Part shown: positions 18,714-28,157 of the stretch, in pieces
Layout: each line of letters opens with the position of its first letter
How positions within the stretch are numbered: position 1 is the stretch's first letter
Assembly: GCF_000092205.1 (NCBI RefSeq)
Contig: NC_014216.1
Location: 1,555,742 to 1,619,741, forward strand
Reading direction: 5' to 3'
DNA from: Desulfurivibrio alkaliphilus AHT 2
GTDB lineage: Bacteria; Desulfobacterota; Desulfobulbia; Desulfobulbales; Desulfurivibrionaceae
DNA: 64,000 bases
Notes under the pieces: generated by a model
What the model saw: the letters and a program-made list of their open reading frames with translations, nothing else
What the model was told of the DNA's origin: nothing
The model's database searches: none
Made by a program: the position numbers and the translations under genes

Positions 18714-18863
18714 GTAAGCGTTCAGCCGTGCCGCATCTTCGGGCGATCAGCCAAGCTTACGTACAGGGGGTACGCTGCGCCTGGCTGCAAGACCAAACCT
18801 GCGGCACGGCTGTTCGCTTACGGCCCGTTAGGTTGGCAGTTTAGCACCCCTGGTGAACGGTTA
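18714..18863 (+). repeat. Family 1 dispersed palindromic element, full-length copy
   Basis: The core runs from GTAAGCGTTCAGCCGTGCCGC to its inverted counterpart ending CGCTTAC (18714-18821), with GTACAGGGGGTAC near the centre. A conserved roughly 41-base tail with GGCCCGTTA and GGTGAACGGTTAC follows. The same core plus tail recurs at about 19.8, 29.3, 30.2 and 62.7 kb; at 47.2 kb only the core is present. It lies between purC and the fructokinase gene. It encodes nothing obvious. Confidence 0.85.
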
Positions 18864-18864
18864 C

Positions 18865-19782
18865 TTACAAAGAGGGCATTTCCGGGGTCGCCCCGGGTTG
18901 GCCGGCCACGTAAGCGCCCCGTCGGTTGGCCAGGGCCAGAATTTCCGGCCAGGGCAGCTTTTGCCGGCAGGCGGCAATCAGCGCCGCAAAGAAGGCGTCC
19001 CCCGAGCCCACCGTATCGGCCACCTGCACCGGCTCACCGGCCGCCGCCCAGGTTTGCTCCGCCGTCCGCACCCAGGCCCCCGCTGCCCCTTCGGTGACCA
19101 CCAAGGCCTGGAGCCGGTAACGAGCGATTATCGCGGCGGCAAGTTGTTCCCGTGGCGCGGAGGGCGGCAGCCCACCTTCCCCGGCCTCGATCTTTCCCAT
19201 AGGCGACAGACCAAGCCAGAGGCCAAGCTGGGTCAACTCATCGCCGTTAACCTTGACCAGGTCGGCCTGCTCCAAAGATTCCACGACCAGTTCGCGGGTG
19301 GTAAACGGCGGGCGCAGATTAACATCATAATAGCGGTAGCGGGCCGCCACCGCCAAGCGCCGGATGGCCTGCCGGGAGCGGGGATCGCGCTGGGCCAGGG
19401 TGCCGAAAATCAGGCTGAAGCCATCTTCCCCATCTTTCCCATCTCCCTCCTCGGCGGCGGCCAGGGCCTGCTCCGGGTCGATGTTATCCCAGGCGGCGGG
19501 GGCGACAATATCGTAAACGGGCTCGCCGTCGGCCCCGAACTCCACCCGTACCTGACCGGTGGGCAACGCGGGATCGCGCTGCACCCCGGCCAGCGGCAAA
19601 CCAAGCTCGGCCAGCCGGTCCAGGGCAGCTCGGCCCAACTCATCGTTACCCACCCGGGTAATCACCCCCACCGGCAGGCCCAGGGCCGCCAGATGGTAGG
19701 CGACATTGATCGGCGCCCCGCCCAGCACCTGCCGGGCCGGAAAAATATCCCAAACCACCTCGCCAACGGCCACAAACTTCAT
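18865..19782 (-). CDS. PfkB-family carbohydrate kinase, probable fructokinase
   Basis: 305 residues of the ribokinase/PfkB fold. The start MKFVAVGEVVWDIFP and the substrate-side GGAPINVAYHLAALG match fructokinases. The C-terminal DTVGSGDAFFAALIA carries the catalytic Asp and anion hole. A short Glu/Asp/Gly-Lys-rich insert (about 112-122) is unusual. AAGGGG lies 5 bases before the ATG. It sits beside sucrose synthase and sucrose-phosphate synthase, so it most likely phosphorylates the fructose released from sucrose. Both flanks are family 1 repeats, so co-transcription with the sucrose genes is uncertain. Confidence 0.88.
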   Translation of the reverse strand: MKFVAVGEVVWDIFPARQVLGGAPINVAYHLAALGLPVGVITRVGNDELGRAALDRLAELGLPLAGVQRDPALPTGQVRVEFGADGEPVYDIVAPAAWDNIDPEQALAAAEEGDGKDGEDGFSLIFGTLAQRDPRSRQAIRRLAVAARYRYYDVNLRPPFTTRELVVESLEQADLVKVNGDELTQLGLWLGLSPMGKIEAGEGGLPPSAPREQLAAAIIARYRLQALVVTEGAAGAWVRTAEQTWAAAGEPVQVADTVGSGDAFFAALIAACRQKLPWPEILALANRRGAYVAGQPGATPEMPSL

Positions 19783-19808
19783 AACTGCCCCTTGCCTGTT
19801 ACCTGATC

Positions 19809-19958
19809 TAACCGTTCACCAAAGGCACCATCCTGCCGGTTGAACGGGCCGTAATCGTTCAGCAGTGCCGCAGGTTCGGGCAAGCAGACAGGCGCAGCGT
19901 ACCCCCTGTACGTAAGCCTGGCTGATCGCCCGAAGATGCGGTACTGCTGGACGATTAC
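19809..19958 (-). repeat. Family 1 dispersed palindromic element
   Basis: A full-length copy in the opposite orientation to the 18.7-kb copy. The tail TAACCGTTCACC leads into core arms GTAATCGTTCAGCAGTGCCGC and a right end GGACGATTAC. It fills nearly the whole gap between the fructokinase gene and sucrose synthase and reaches the sucrose synthase stop codon. Confidence 0.85.
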
Positions 19959-22354
19959 TACCTGATCTGTTCCGCCCTGGCCTTGTAAAAAAGGTGGTAC
20001 AGCACCTCGCTGTACTGATTAAGCCGCATCTTGGCCTGTTGGGAGGTGGAGTAGCGCCAAAAACCATACACCTTGGTCAGCCGGGTCAACTCCCGGCAGT
20101 GGCGCTGCCAGGTGAAGCGTTCCCGGGCCCGCTCCAGCGCCCTTTGGGAAAAGCCTTGCCAGTAACGGGGGTTTTCCTCGCAATGGTGAAAAAACTCGCG
20201 CAAACGGGCGGTCATTGCCGGCTGGTCGGTGGGGTTGATCAGAAAGCCCGATTTTTCATGCTCAATGATCTCCAGCGGCCCCCCGAACTGGGTGGCAAAA
20301 ACCGGCAGGCCAGAATGCATGGCCTCTAAAATGGTCAAACCAAAGGCCTCGAACAGCGCCGGCTGGACGAACACCCCCCGCCGGTCGGCCATGATCCGGT
20401 AGGCCTCGCCGGTTTCGGCCTTGCCCAGAAATTTGCCGACCCAGCGGACCTGCCCCCGCAGGCCGTACTGCTCAATGATGCCATGCATCTTGCGGATCTC
20501 TGCCGCCTCTTCGGCATCCTTGGAGCGCTCCGGGTCGGTGACGCTGGCCACCATGATCAGGTTGACCCGCCGACGCAGCTCCTCATCCTGGCCGTAAGCC
20601 TCCACCAGCCCGGTGAGGTTTTTAATCCGGTCCAGCCGGGCGATGGTAAAGAGCGGCGGCAGGTCGAGATTCTCCAGGCGGCCCAGGCAATCGGCATCTT
20701 CTTGTTCAAACAGCAGCCGGGTCACCTCCCGGCGCATCTTCACCTTGCGCCCCCGCTTGCGATTATAGGGAAAATAAACCTCCTGGTTAACCCCCGGCGG
20801 GATGACGTTGAAGCGAGGATGAAAAAGGTTGATGCCGCTGATCACGTTAACCAGTCCGGGCATGGTGAAAAACTGGTAGGATTCATACTGGCCGATGCTG
20901 TTGTCGGTGCCGGTGATCTCCTGGGCGGTGCTGGTGATGATGAAGTTGGCCTGGTTCATGGCCAGCAGGTCGGCCATGAACTGGATGGAAAAATTGTACT
21001 CCGGCTCAAACTCATCCCAGTACAGGTCGCTGAAGAGATATTTCGATTTCTCAAGGGCATGGGCGATATTGCACTGGATCACCCCCATGTTTTTGGAAAG
21101 CCTGGTGGCCACCAGGTTGCCGTCGGAATAATTGCCCACCAGCAGGTCGGGCCGGCCGCCAAGCTCACGCCGGATCTCCTCTTCGGCATCCACCGCAAAC
21201 TGATCGAGATAGGGCCAGATCCGAAACCGCGACAGCCAGTGCGGCACCACCGAGTTGTCGGGGTAACGGAAAGGGACCCGCAGGATCCAGACATCATCGG
21301 TGTCGTAAACCTTTTCCAGCCGCTGATCGGCGCTGGTGCCCTCGTTTTCCGGGATCAGCCGGCTGACAATCAGGATTTTAGGGGCAATTTCAAGCCCCGC
21401 ATCGCGCAGATCCTGGGCCAGAAAATCCTCCAGGGCCTTGGCCTGATCCAGCACGTAAACCACCTGGCCGCCGGTGTCCGGCCGCCCCAGCACGTTTTCC
21501 TGACCAAACCAGCCGTGGGGGCTGATCAGGGCCACGCTGGAAACCATGGGGATGCGCGAGAGAAACTCCTCCAGGTTGGCCTCGTCGGGCTGCTCCAGAA
21601 TATCCTGCAGCATGTGCATGGTCTCCAGCATCCGGGGCAGACTGTTGCCCCAGCCGGCAAGAAAACCCAGCCGCCCCAGGCGTTGGCTGATTCTGGCCAG
21701 ATCATCCGGGTACCGGCAACGTTCGAGAAAGTCCATGGCACTGCTAAGCGCCTCTTCCAGTTCCTCGGGGCTGCGCACCAGGGAGCCGTCCAGCAGCAGT
21801 TGGGTACCGTGCAACTGGTGCAGCTTGAGAAATTCGTAGAGCGAGCGGTTCCATTTCTCGGGATGATTGGACAGATTGCCGGACATATGACGGTTTAAAA
21901 ACTTGATCCCCTGGCCGATGGTATTGGGGTCCTTCAGGGTGGGGCCGTAGTCGTAGAAGGGGGCCAGGTTGATGGCCAGGGTGCGCTGCTGGGGAGGCAG
22001 GTTGGGCCTGATCAAACGTTCCTTGATGGCCAGAAAGTCGATGAGGGTGACGGGGATCAGCCGGTCGTCATCTTCGCTCAAGGCAAAGATCCGGCAACTG
22101 GCCCGGCGGTGCCGGTAGAGGATGATCAGCAGATCATCGGCCAGCAGCACCTCCTGGACTTTGCGCAGAAACCGCCAGGCCCCGGCCAAATCACCTTCAG
22201 CGGCGGGGCGCTGGCCGGCAAATTGCTGGAAGGCCAGCAGGATATCGTTGCGCAGCAGCAGCGGCGGTTCGGGTCGCTGAAGCGACAGGAGAAACTCCCG
22301 CAGGGGCGCGACATCCTGTTCATCAACGAAACATCCCAGATCATTTTCCATCAT
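19958..22354 (-). CDS. Sucrose synthase
   Basis: 798 residues, the usual length for plant and bacterial sucrose synthases. The N-terminal half is the regulatory region (with FYDYGPTLKDPNTIGQG). The GT-B half includes SPHGWFGQENVLGRPDTGGQ, VIPPGVNQEVYFPY and the E-x7-E motif in ALFEAFGLTILEAM. It reversibly converts sucrose plus NDP to NDP-glucose and fructose. The ATG at 22354 overlaps the TGA of the upstream synthase by one base (TGATG), with AAAGGA upstream, so translation is coupled; a TTG at 22357 is the alternative. Next to SPS/SPP and fructokinase it forms a sucrose cycle that can feed ADP-glucose to glycogen. Confidence 0.95.
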   Translation of the reverse strand: MMENDLGCFVDEQDVAPLREFLLSLQRPEPPLLLRNDILLAFQQFAGQRPAAEGDLAGAWRFLRKVQEVLLADDLLIILYRHRRASCRIFALSEDDDRLIPVTLIDFLAIKERLIRPNLPPQQRTLAINLAPFYDYGPTLKDPNTIGQGIKFLNRHMSGNLSNHPEKWNRSLYEFLKLHQLHGTQLLLDGSLVRSPEELEEALSSAMDFLERCRYPDDLARISQRLGRLGFLAGWGNSLPRMLETMHMLQDILEQPDEANLEEFLSRIPMVSSVALISPHGWFGQENVLGRPDTGGQVVYVLDQAKALEDFLAQDLRDAGLEIAPKILIVSRLIPENEGTSADQRLEKVYDTDDVWILRVPFRYPDNSVVPHWLSRFRIWPYLDQFAVDAEEEIRRELGGRPDLLVGNYSDGNLVATRLSKNMGVIQCNIAHALEKSKYLFSDLYWDEFEPEYNFSIQFMADLLAMNQANFIITSTAQEITGTDNSIGQYESYQFFTMPGLVNVISGINLFHPRFNVIPPGVNQEVYFPYNRKRGRKVKMRREVTRLLFEQEDADCLGRLENLDLPPLFTIARLDRIKNLTGLVEAYGQDEELRRRVNLIMVASVTDPERSKDAEEAAEIRKMHGIIEQYGLRGQVRWVGKFLGKAETGEAYRIMADRRGVFVQPALFEAFGLTILEAMHSGLPVFATQFGGPLEIIEHEKSGFLINPTDQPAMTARLREFFHHCEENPRYWQGFSQRALERARERFTWQRHCRELTRLTKVYGFWRYSTSQQAKMRLNQYSEVLYHLFYKARAEQIR

Positions 22355-24570
22355 CAATCCTTTGTCACCTGGCGACTGCCGGAATTAAGAAATTTGTAGT
22401 GCCGGATGCCATCCATGATCCCGGCGGCGTATTCCTGCTTGCTGAAGAAGAGCTTGCGCTGCCCGCGCAGGGGCTCCAGCTCCCGGGAGTAGTTGCCCAC
22501 CACCACCCCGCAGGTGTCGCCCCGCAGCATCTGGGCGTCACTGCCGGAATCACCGCAGATCATGATGCGATTTAAGGGGATATTCCACTTGTAGCTGAGA
22601 TAGCGCAGGGCCTTGCCCTTGCCGGCCCGGTACGGCAGGATATCGAGAAAACTGCCGTGGGAAAACTCCAGGGTGTAATGCAGCTTCCGCTCCTGCAGGG
22701 CGAAATGGACCCGGGCCAGGTTATCCTCCGCGTCGTCCATGAAATAGCTGACCTTAAACGGATGCTGGTCGCTGTCTTCCTGCAGCTTTAAAAAAACCAG
22801 CCCGGCCAAGGCCTTGCGGATGGCCGCCGGTTTCCACTGGTAACGCAGGTGCTGCTGCCAGCCATTGTCCCGGCCGAAATCGGGACCGTAATAGATTTCC
22901 GTACCCACCGCCGCAATAATGATATCCGGCACCGGAATCCGGTGTTTGGCCAGCACATCCAGGGTCACCTCCAGGCTGCGGCCGGTGGCCACCCCCCAGG
23001 CCACCTGATCGCGGTGCTTATCAAGCAGTTCCAGCAACTCCCGCATCGCCTCTTCATCGCCCACCAGGGTGTTATCGATATCGGTGATCAGCAGCCGATC
23101 CACCCCGGCCAGACGCTTGCCGATGGCGCGCGGTTTCTGCTCGGTGGCCGGATCAGGCTTGGGCACGGCCGCCTGGGCCCGGGCATACACTTCGATGGTG
23201 GAGGCGCAATGGGACTCCCAGGAGTAATGGTTACGCACCCCGATGATACCGTTGCGGGAGTACTTGTCCCACAGTTCCCGGTCCACCAGGATGGCCTTGC
23301 AGGCGGCGGCAATCCGGCCGCTGTCGGTGGGATCGACCAGGATGCCGTTGTCGCAGTTGGCAATGATATCCGCCGGGCCGCCGTCCTCGGTGGCGACGAT
23401 GGGCACCCCGCAGGACGCCGCCTCCACCAGGGTCAGGCCAAAAGGCTCCACCAGGGCGGGGTTGACGAAAACCCCGCGACTGTCGGCGCAGAGCCGGTAA
23501 AGCTCCGGCACCTCCAGGGTAAAATCATGTTTTTTGGGAATGGCCAGCTTACCGTAAAGGTCATAGTTGTCCATCAGCAGCAGCATCTCGGTGAGCACGT
23601 GGCGCTCGTTTTCCTCCATGCTGGCAATATCCTTTCTGATCCCGGCGAAGATGGCCAGGTTGGCAATGGCCTGCAGGTCCTTGTCCTCGCCGTAAGCCTT
23701 GATCAGGCCGGAGATGTTCTTACGCTGGTCGGGCCGACAAAGGGCCAGGATAAAAGGCTTGTGGGTGGAACCCCAGAACCGCTCCAACTCGGCCAGCAGC
23801 ACCACCCTGGTCTGCCGGGCCAGTTCTTCATCAACATTGTGTTCGAACTGATTCTGGTAGTAAGGGTAAAAGGTGTCGATATCAATCCCGGGCGGAACCA
23901 CATTGAAATGGCCGGCGGCAAAGTTTTCATACAGGCTGTACTGCCGCTCGATCTCATGCCGGGTGCTGACCACGATCTGTTCGGCATCGCGGATAATCCG
24001 TTCCTCCACCCTGATGCGCTGATCAATATGATAGCGCCGGTTGACCTCTTCCTCGCTTAAGCCGTCGGCCATCAGCTTGCCCTTTTTATGGGCCCCCATG
24101 GAGTGCCCGGTAAAGACGAAAGGCACCCCGAAAAAGGCCGCCAGCTCCCGGGCCACGTAACCGCCATCGGCATAATGGCCGTGAAAGACATCGGGGATCC
24201 GACCCTGTTTTTTGAGGTACTTGACGGTCTTGTCCACCATCTCGTCCAGGTGGGGCCAAAGCAGTTCTTTCCTGACATACTTGCGGCCGCCGCACTGGAT
24301 GCGAACGATCCGGGCTTCCGGGCTGAGGGGTTCCACGGGCTGGGCATAATCCTTGGAAACCGCTTTGTCGCTGATCAGCCGGGTAACCAGCTCCACCCGT
24401 TCCACTTCAGGACGCCGCCCCAAGGCCCGGGCCAGTTCCAGCACATATTTCACCTGCCCGCCGGTATCGGCATCCCGCCCCAGTTCCAGTGCCTCCCCCC
24501 GCACCAGACCATGAATGCTGAACATCTGCACATAAAGGTCTTTGAGATTCCTGTCCTTGCCTTTACCCAT
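22354..24570 (-). CDS. Bifunctional sucrose-phosphate synthase/phosphatase
   Basis: 738 residues. A GT-B glycosyltransferase region (about 10-465) has GRDADTGGQVKYVLELA, HGHYADGGYVARE, FTGHSMGAHK and the E-x7-E motif in ALVEPFGLTLVEAA. A C-terminal HAD domain (about 490-735) has the nucleophile motif DIDNT (D497, D499), the GVATGRS loop and MICGDSGSD. In many SPS proteins this HAD domain is degenerate; here the catalytic Asp pair is intact, so it may also dephosphorylate sucrose-6-phosphate. It is first of the sucrose pair. A 45-bp gap to mutL contains a short GTAAGCGATCAC motif. Confidence 0.94.
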   Translation of the reverse strand: MGKGKDRNLKDLYVQMFSIHGLVRGEALELGRDADTGGQVKYVLELARALGRRPEVERVELVTRLISDKAVSKDYAQPVEPLSPEARIVRIQCGGRKYVRKELLWPHLDEMVDKTVKYLKKQGRIPDVFHGHYADGGYVARELAAFFGVPFVFTGHSMGAHKKGKLMADGLSEEEVNRRYHIDQRIRVEERIIRDAEQIVVSTRHEIERQYSLYENFAAGHFNVVPPGIDIDTFYPYYQNQFEHNVDEELARQTRVVLLAELERFWGSTHKPFILALCRPDQRKNISGLIKAYGEDKDLQAIANLAIFAGIRKDIASMEENERHVLTEMLLLMDNYDLYGKLAIPKKHDFTLEVPELYRLCADSRGVFVNPALVEPFGLTLVEAASCGVPIVATEDGGPADIIANCDNGILVDPTDSGRIAAACKAILVDRELWDKYSRNGIIGVRNHYSWESHCASTIEVYARAQAAVPKPDPATEQKPRAIGKRLAGVDRLLITDIDNTLVGDEEAMRELLELLDKHRDQVAWGVATGRSLEVTLDVLAKHRIPVPDIIIAAVGTEIYYGPDFGRDNGWQQHLRYQWKPAAIRKALAGLVFLKLQEDSDQHPFKVSYFMDDAEDNLARVHFALQERKLHYTLEFSHGSFLDILPYRAGKGKALRYLSYKWNIPLNRIMICGDSGSDAQMLRGDTCGVVVGNYSRELEPLRGQRKLFFSKQEYAAGIMDGIRHYKFLNSGSRQVTKD

Positions 24571-24586
24571 CTGTCACCTGTCACAA

Positions 24587-24602
24587 CCGTAAGCGATCAC
24601 GG
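24587..24602. repeat. Short family 3-like motif
   Basis: CCGTAAGCGATCACGG matches 15 of 16 bases of a segment of the in-gene family 3 copy near 42.6 kb (CCGTAACCGATCACGG read on its coding strand). It lies between mutL and the sucrose-phosphate synthase gene and looks like a truncated arm. Confidence 0.4.
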
Positions 24603-24615
24603 TGCGGCTGGTCGA

Positions 24616-26544
24616 TTACCGATTAAACCACCGCTCCAGTTCGCGGGCCCCGAAATGCCGCACCACCGGGCGCCCATGGGGGCAACGGGAAAAGATCCCC
24701 GCCCCCTGCATCTCCTTCAGCAAGCCCTGCATCTCTGCCGGCGCCAGCACCTGCCCGGCCTTTACCGCCGCCTTGCACGCCATCCCGGCCAGTACCGCTT
24801 CCAGGCGGCCGTCCCCTCCCCCGCGATTCGTACCATCATCCAGGTAGCGGGAAAGCACCCCGGCCAGAATTTCCGTCGGGGAATGGGAGGCCAGCAACGC
24901 CGGTACGGCCTTGATCAAATAGCTGTGGCCGCCGAAAGTCTCGATTCCCAGCCCCAGCCTGGCAATTTCCCCGCCACGGGCTTCCAGCACCGCCGCCTCG
25001 GCCGGTGAACACTCCAGCACGGCCGGGAAAAGCAGGGCCTGCCGCGCCAGCCCCCGCTCATTGTACTGGGCCAGCAACCGTTCGTAAAGCAGACGTTCGT
25101 GGGCGGCATGCTGATCAATGGCCAGCATGCCGTCGGCGGTGGCGCAGATGATATAGGAATGCAGCACCTGGCCCAGCAGTTGGGGGGCGGCATCTTCCAG
25201 CCCGCAGGCGATTGCCGGAGACGCTGCCGCCCTCGGTTCAGGCGCAATCGGCGGGGCCGGGGGTTCGGCAACCGCCGGCGGCGGTTGCGCCACCGCGCTG
25301 GAAGGATAGTCGCCAGGCGCCTCCGCGCTGTTGATCGCCAAAACAGTCTCCGGCGGCGACGGGGACGCGGCGCCCAGGGCGGCGGCCGGTGCAACCGATC
25401 CGCCCGCCGCTGTTGCCGACCGGAAAAGCCGACCCTGGGCAGCCGACTCAGCTGCCGGCGCCCGCTGCCCGGCCTCTGGCGCCGGCGGTTTCCGCACCGC
25501 TGCCCCCGCTGAGCCGAACAGGCGCCGGCTTTTCTCTTGTTCGTGCAGTTCAACCGCTTTGCGCACCGCCGCCCGCACCGCATCATGGACCTGGCCGGAC
25601 TGCCGGAAGCGGATCTCCTGCTTGGTGGGATGGACATTGACATCCACCGTCGCCGGATCAACCCTTAGAAAAAGCACCCCTGCCGGCTGCCGTCCCCGCA
25701 ACAGCTGGTGGTGCAGACCTTCCGCCACGGCGTGGCTCAACATCCGATCCCGAACCGGGCGGCCGTTGACGAAAAGCCGCAGGCGCGCCCCGGTGGCCGG
25801 GGTCTCTTCCGGGGTCAACAGCAAACCGGTAACCACCGGCTCCGAGACCGTTCCCTCCCCGGGCTCACCCACCGGAACCAGTTCCAGCTCGCCCCTTTTG
25901 CCCAGCAAACGCCTGATTCGCCCCGCCGCGTCATCGACCCCGGCGGGCCACTGCAGCACCGTCCGGCCGTCCACCTGGTAGTGCAGGCCCAGACCGGGGA
26001 AGGCCAGGCCGCAGTTTTTCACGCACTCTTCCACATGATACAGCTCGGTGCGGGGGCTTTTGAGAAACTTGCGCCGGGCCGGCACATTGGCAAAGAGATC
26101 GCGGACCTCCACCACCGTGCCTTGGGCCGCCCCGGTCTCCTGAACCCGGCGCACGGTGCCGAAGCGCACCTCCACCAGGGTCCCGAGATCGGCGCCCTGG
26201 GGGCGGGAGCTCAGCAACAGGCGGGCAACCGAGGCGATGCTGGGCAAGGCCTCGCCCCGGAAACCCAGGGTGCTGATGGCGGCCAGCCCCTCGGCATCGG
26301 CGATTTTGCTGGTGGCGTGACGCTCCAGGGCCAGCAGCAGGTCATCGGCGTCCATGCCGCTGCCGTCGTCGCTGACCCGCAACAGCCCCACGGCCCGGCC
26401 TTCCACCTGTACGCTGATGTTGCGGGCTCCAGCATCCACCGCGTTTTCCAGCAACTCCTTGACTACCGATGCGGGGCGCTCCACCACCTCACCGGCGGCG
26501 ATCTGGTTGGCCAGGTTTTCCGGCAGGACCCTGATCCGTGACAA
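24616..26544 (-). CDS. mutL: DNA mismatch repair protein MutL
   Basis: 642 residues. The GHKL ATPase domain begins IRVLPENLANQIAAGEVVERP with the catalytic Glu in ELLENAVDAG and has DDGSGMDADDL and STLGFRGEALPSI. A long Ala/Pro-rich linker (about 340-445) joins the C-terminal dimerisation domain. That domain has an endonuclease-type metal site: DQHAAHERLLYE fits DQHA-x2-E-x4-E, and CPHGRP lies near the end. It should therefore be a nicking MutL as in bacteria lacking MutH. It lies just upstream of the sucrose genes and 4 bp downstream of the M23 peptidase gene, so it may be co-transcribed with the latter. Confidence 0.96.
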   Translation of the reverse strand: MSRIRVLPENLANQIAAGEVVERPASVVKELLENAVDAGARNISVQVEGRAVGLLRVSDDGSGMDADDLLLALERHATSKIADAEGLAAISTLGFRGEALPSIASVARLLLSSRPQGADLGTLVEVRFGTVRRVQETGAAQGTVVEVRDLFANVPARRKFLKSPRTELYHVEECVKNCGLAFPGLGLHYQVDGRTVLQWPAGVDDAAGRIRRLLGKRGELELVPVGEPGEGTVSEPVVTGLLLTPEETPATGARLRLFVNGRPVRDRMLSHAVAEGLHHQLLRGRQPAGVLFLRVDPATVDVNVHPTKQEIRFRQSGQVHDAVRAAVRKAVELHEQEKSRRLFGSAGAAVRKPPAPEAGQRAPAAESAAQGRLFRSATAAGGSVAPAAALGAASPSPPETVLAINSAEAPGDYPSSAVAQPPPAVAEPPAPPIAPEPRAAASPAIACGLEDAAPQLLGQVLHSYIICATADGMLAIDQHAAHERLLYERLLAQYNERGLARQALLFPAVLECSPAEAAVLEARGGEIARLGLGIETFGGHSYLIKAVPALLASHSPTEILAGVLSRYLDDGTNRGGGDGRLEAVLAGMACKAAVKAGQVLAPAEMQGLLKEMQGAGIFSRCPHGRPVVRHFGARELERWFNR

Positions 26545-26548
26545 GGTT

Positions 26549-27925
26549 TCAGGGCTCCACGGTGAGTTGATTTTCTACCCAGTTACGATCCCACCACTCG
26601 ATGGGATTGACGAAAATACCGTTGACCAGCATGCTGAAGTGTAAATGGTCGCCGCCGGCCATCCCGGTAACCCCGCTGTAACCCAGCTGGTCACCCCGTG
26701 CCACCCGCTCGCCCACCTCGGTGGTGATCCGGCTCAGGTGGGAGTACAGGCTGAAGATCCCCTGGCCGTGATCAATGATCACCGTATTGCCGTAAATCCC
26801 CAGGTACTCGGCGAAGACCACAATACCGTGGTTGGCGGCCTGGATCTCCGCCTGCCGCACCGAGGCCAGGTCAATGCCAAGGTGGGTCTGCTCATCGATC
26901 TTGCGGCCATCATAGAAATAACTGCGGTGATCGCCAAACCCGGCCTGCTCGCTGCTCCGGGCCATGCGCAAAAACCTGCCTTCCCAGAGCCGCTGTGGGT
27001 GTGAATCTCGGCAGATCTCCATGATCCGCCGATCATTCATCTCGCGCACCCGGCGGTTGACATAGAGGTACTGCTCCAGGTAACTGCCGGACAGCTCCGG
27101 GTAGTGGGTGACAAACTCCGGCAATTTGCTGCGCAGAAAACTGTCGGAAACATTGATCCGGCCGGTGGAGTATTCCACCTGCCGCAGGTTGATACCCAGC
27201 CCCGCCCGGGCCTGGTTGCCGGCCCGGTCCACCGCCACCACCTGAGCCTGATCGAGGGAAGTGGTATCATGGGGCAACCCGATATAGGCCAGATATTCAC
27301 CGGACCTGTCATCGGCCAGCGGGAAGCCGGGGTGGAAAAAGCCGTTGATCTCCACCCCGTGTTTCACCACCTCTTCATCAATGGTGTAGCGCACCACCCC
27401 GGCCCCGCCGGCCCGGACGTAACGCGTGGCGGCCCCAACGTTGATCACCGGCGGCCGGGTGTCAATGACCACGGGATAAATCTCTTCCCGGTAGTTACCG
27501 CTGCCCCAGTTGCGCCAGGAATAATCTCCGGCCTTGAGCACCAGTTCAGCCTCACCTTCCCGCAGATTAAGTTCGCGTCCGACCACCTCAACTACTTCCC
27601 GGAATTCCTCCGGACCGGCGCGAAAAAAGGCGCTGGCCCGGGGAAACTCCCGCTTCAGCAGGCCGACTTCTCGACCTCCCTGGCGCAGCAGTACCTCCAC
27701 TGAACGTAAGCCGCTGCGCTCATCGGCGGCCAGCACCGCAAACTCGTTGTGCTGGCCGACCCAGGCCACTTCCGGGTCCAGCCCCAGCCGGGGAGGATTC
27801 CCCTCGTGGAGGCGGACCAGGATGACCAGCACCGGCACCAGGATGGCCGCAGCCACCACCAACAACCAAAAACGCCAGGGAAAAGCGCTTTTCTTTTCCC
27901 TTTTCTGGATAGGTTCAAGACTCAT
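26549..27925 (-). CDS. Membrane-anchored M23 (LytM-type) metallopeptidase
   Basis: 458 residues. The cytosolic N-terminus is basic and a single membrane helix spans about 18-40. A large beta-rich region (about 45-300) without a clear family match follows. The C-terminal M23 domain (about 335-445) has the zinc ligands in HLGIDLAS and HLHFS and the typical GNTVIIDHGQGIFSLYSHL stretch. Such proteins cleave or regulate cleavage of peptidoglycan peptide cross-links in the periplasm. It is transcribed towards mutL, with only 4 bp between them, and diverges from the flavoprotein gene. Confidence 0.92.
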   Translation of the reverse strand: MSLEPIQKREKKSAFPWRFWLLVVAAAILVPVLVILVRLHEGNPPRLGLDPEVAWVGQHNEFAVLAADERSGLRSVEVLLRQGGREVGLLKREFPRASAFFRAGPEEFREVVEVVGRELNLREGEAELVLKAGDYSWRNWGSGNYREEIYPVVIDTRPPVINVGAATRYVRAGGAGVVRYTIDEEVVKHGVEINGFFHPGFPLADDRSGEYLAYIGLPHDTTSLDQAQVVAVDRAGNQARAGLGINLRQVEYSTGRINVSDSFLRSKLPEFVTHYPELSGSYLEQYLYVNRRVREMNDRRIMEICRDSHPQRLWEGRFLRMARSSEQAGFGDHRSYFYDGRKIDEQTHLGIDLASVRQAEIQAANHGIVVFAEYLGIYGNTVIIDHGQGIFSLYSHLSRITTEVGERVARGDQLGYSGVTGMAGGDHLHFSMLVNGIFVNPIEWWDRNWVENQLTVEP

Positions 27926-28157
27926 GACAATAAACTCTCCGAAATTGGTTAAGAATCAAACAACAAAGATTTTCCCGCAGGAAACGGCTGCAAACTAAAT
28001 GATGTAGCGGGCCCCGGCCGGGGCTGCTCCCGAATGGTACAGGGAAGGAATTTTACCACAGAGAACCGGAAAAAGGTAGTCCATGGGGCAAATTCCTTTT
28101 GCTTCAGGGGCCAAATTGTGTAATTGATGATCCTGGCAAGCGCCTCCAGACCATTGT

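Noticed and set aside
18714-18821. Family 1 repeats as integron attC sites
   Set aside because: They have long arms, but the paired RYYYAAC/GTTRRRY ends with asymmetric unpaired bases were not found, and the intervening genes are housekeeping genes in both orientations.
20483-21898. 471-codon open frame antisense to sucrose synthase
   Set aside because: It lies wholly within a well-conserved enzyme gene and has no recognisable domain.
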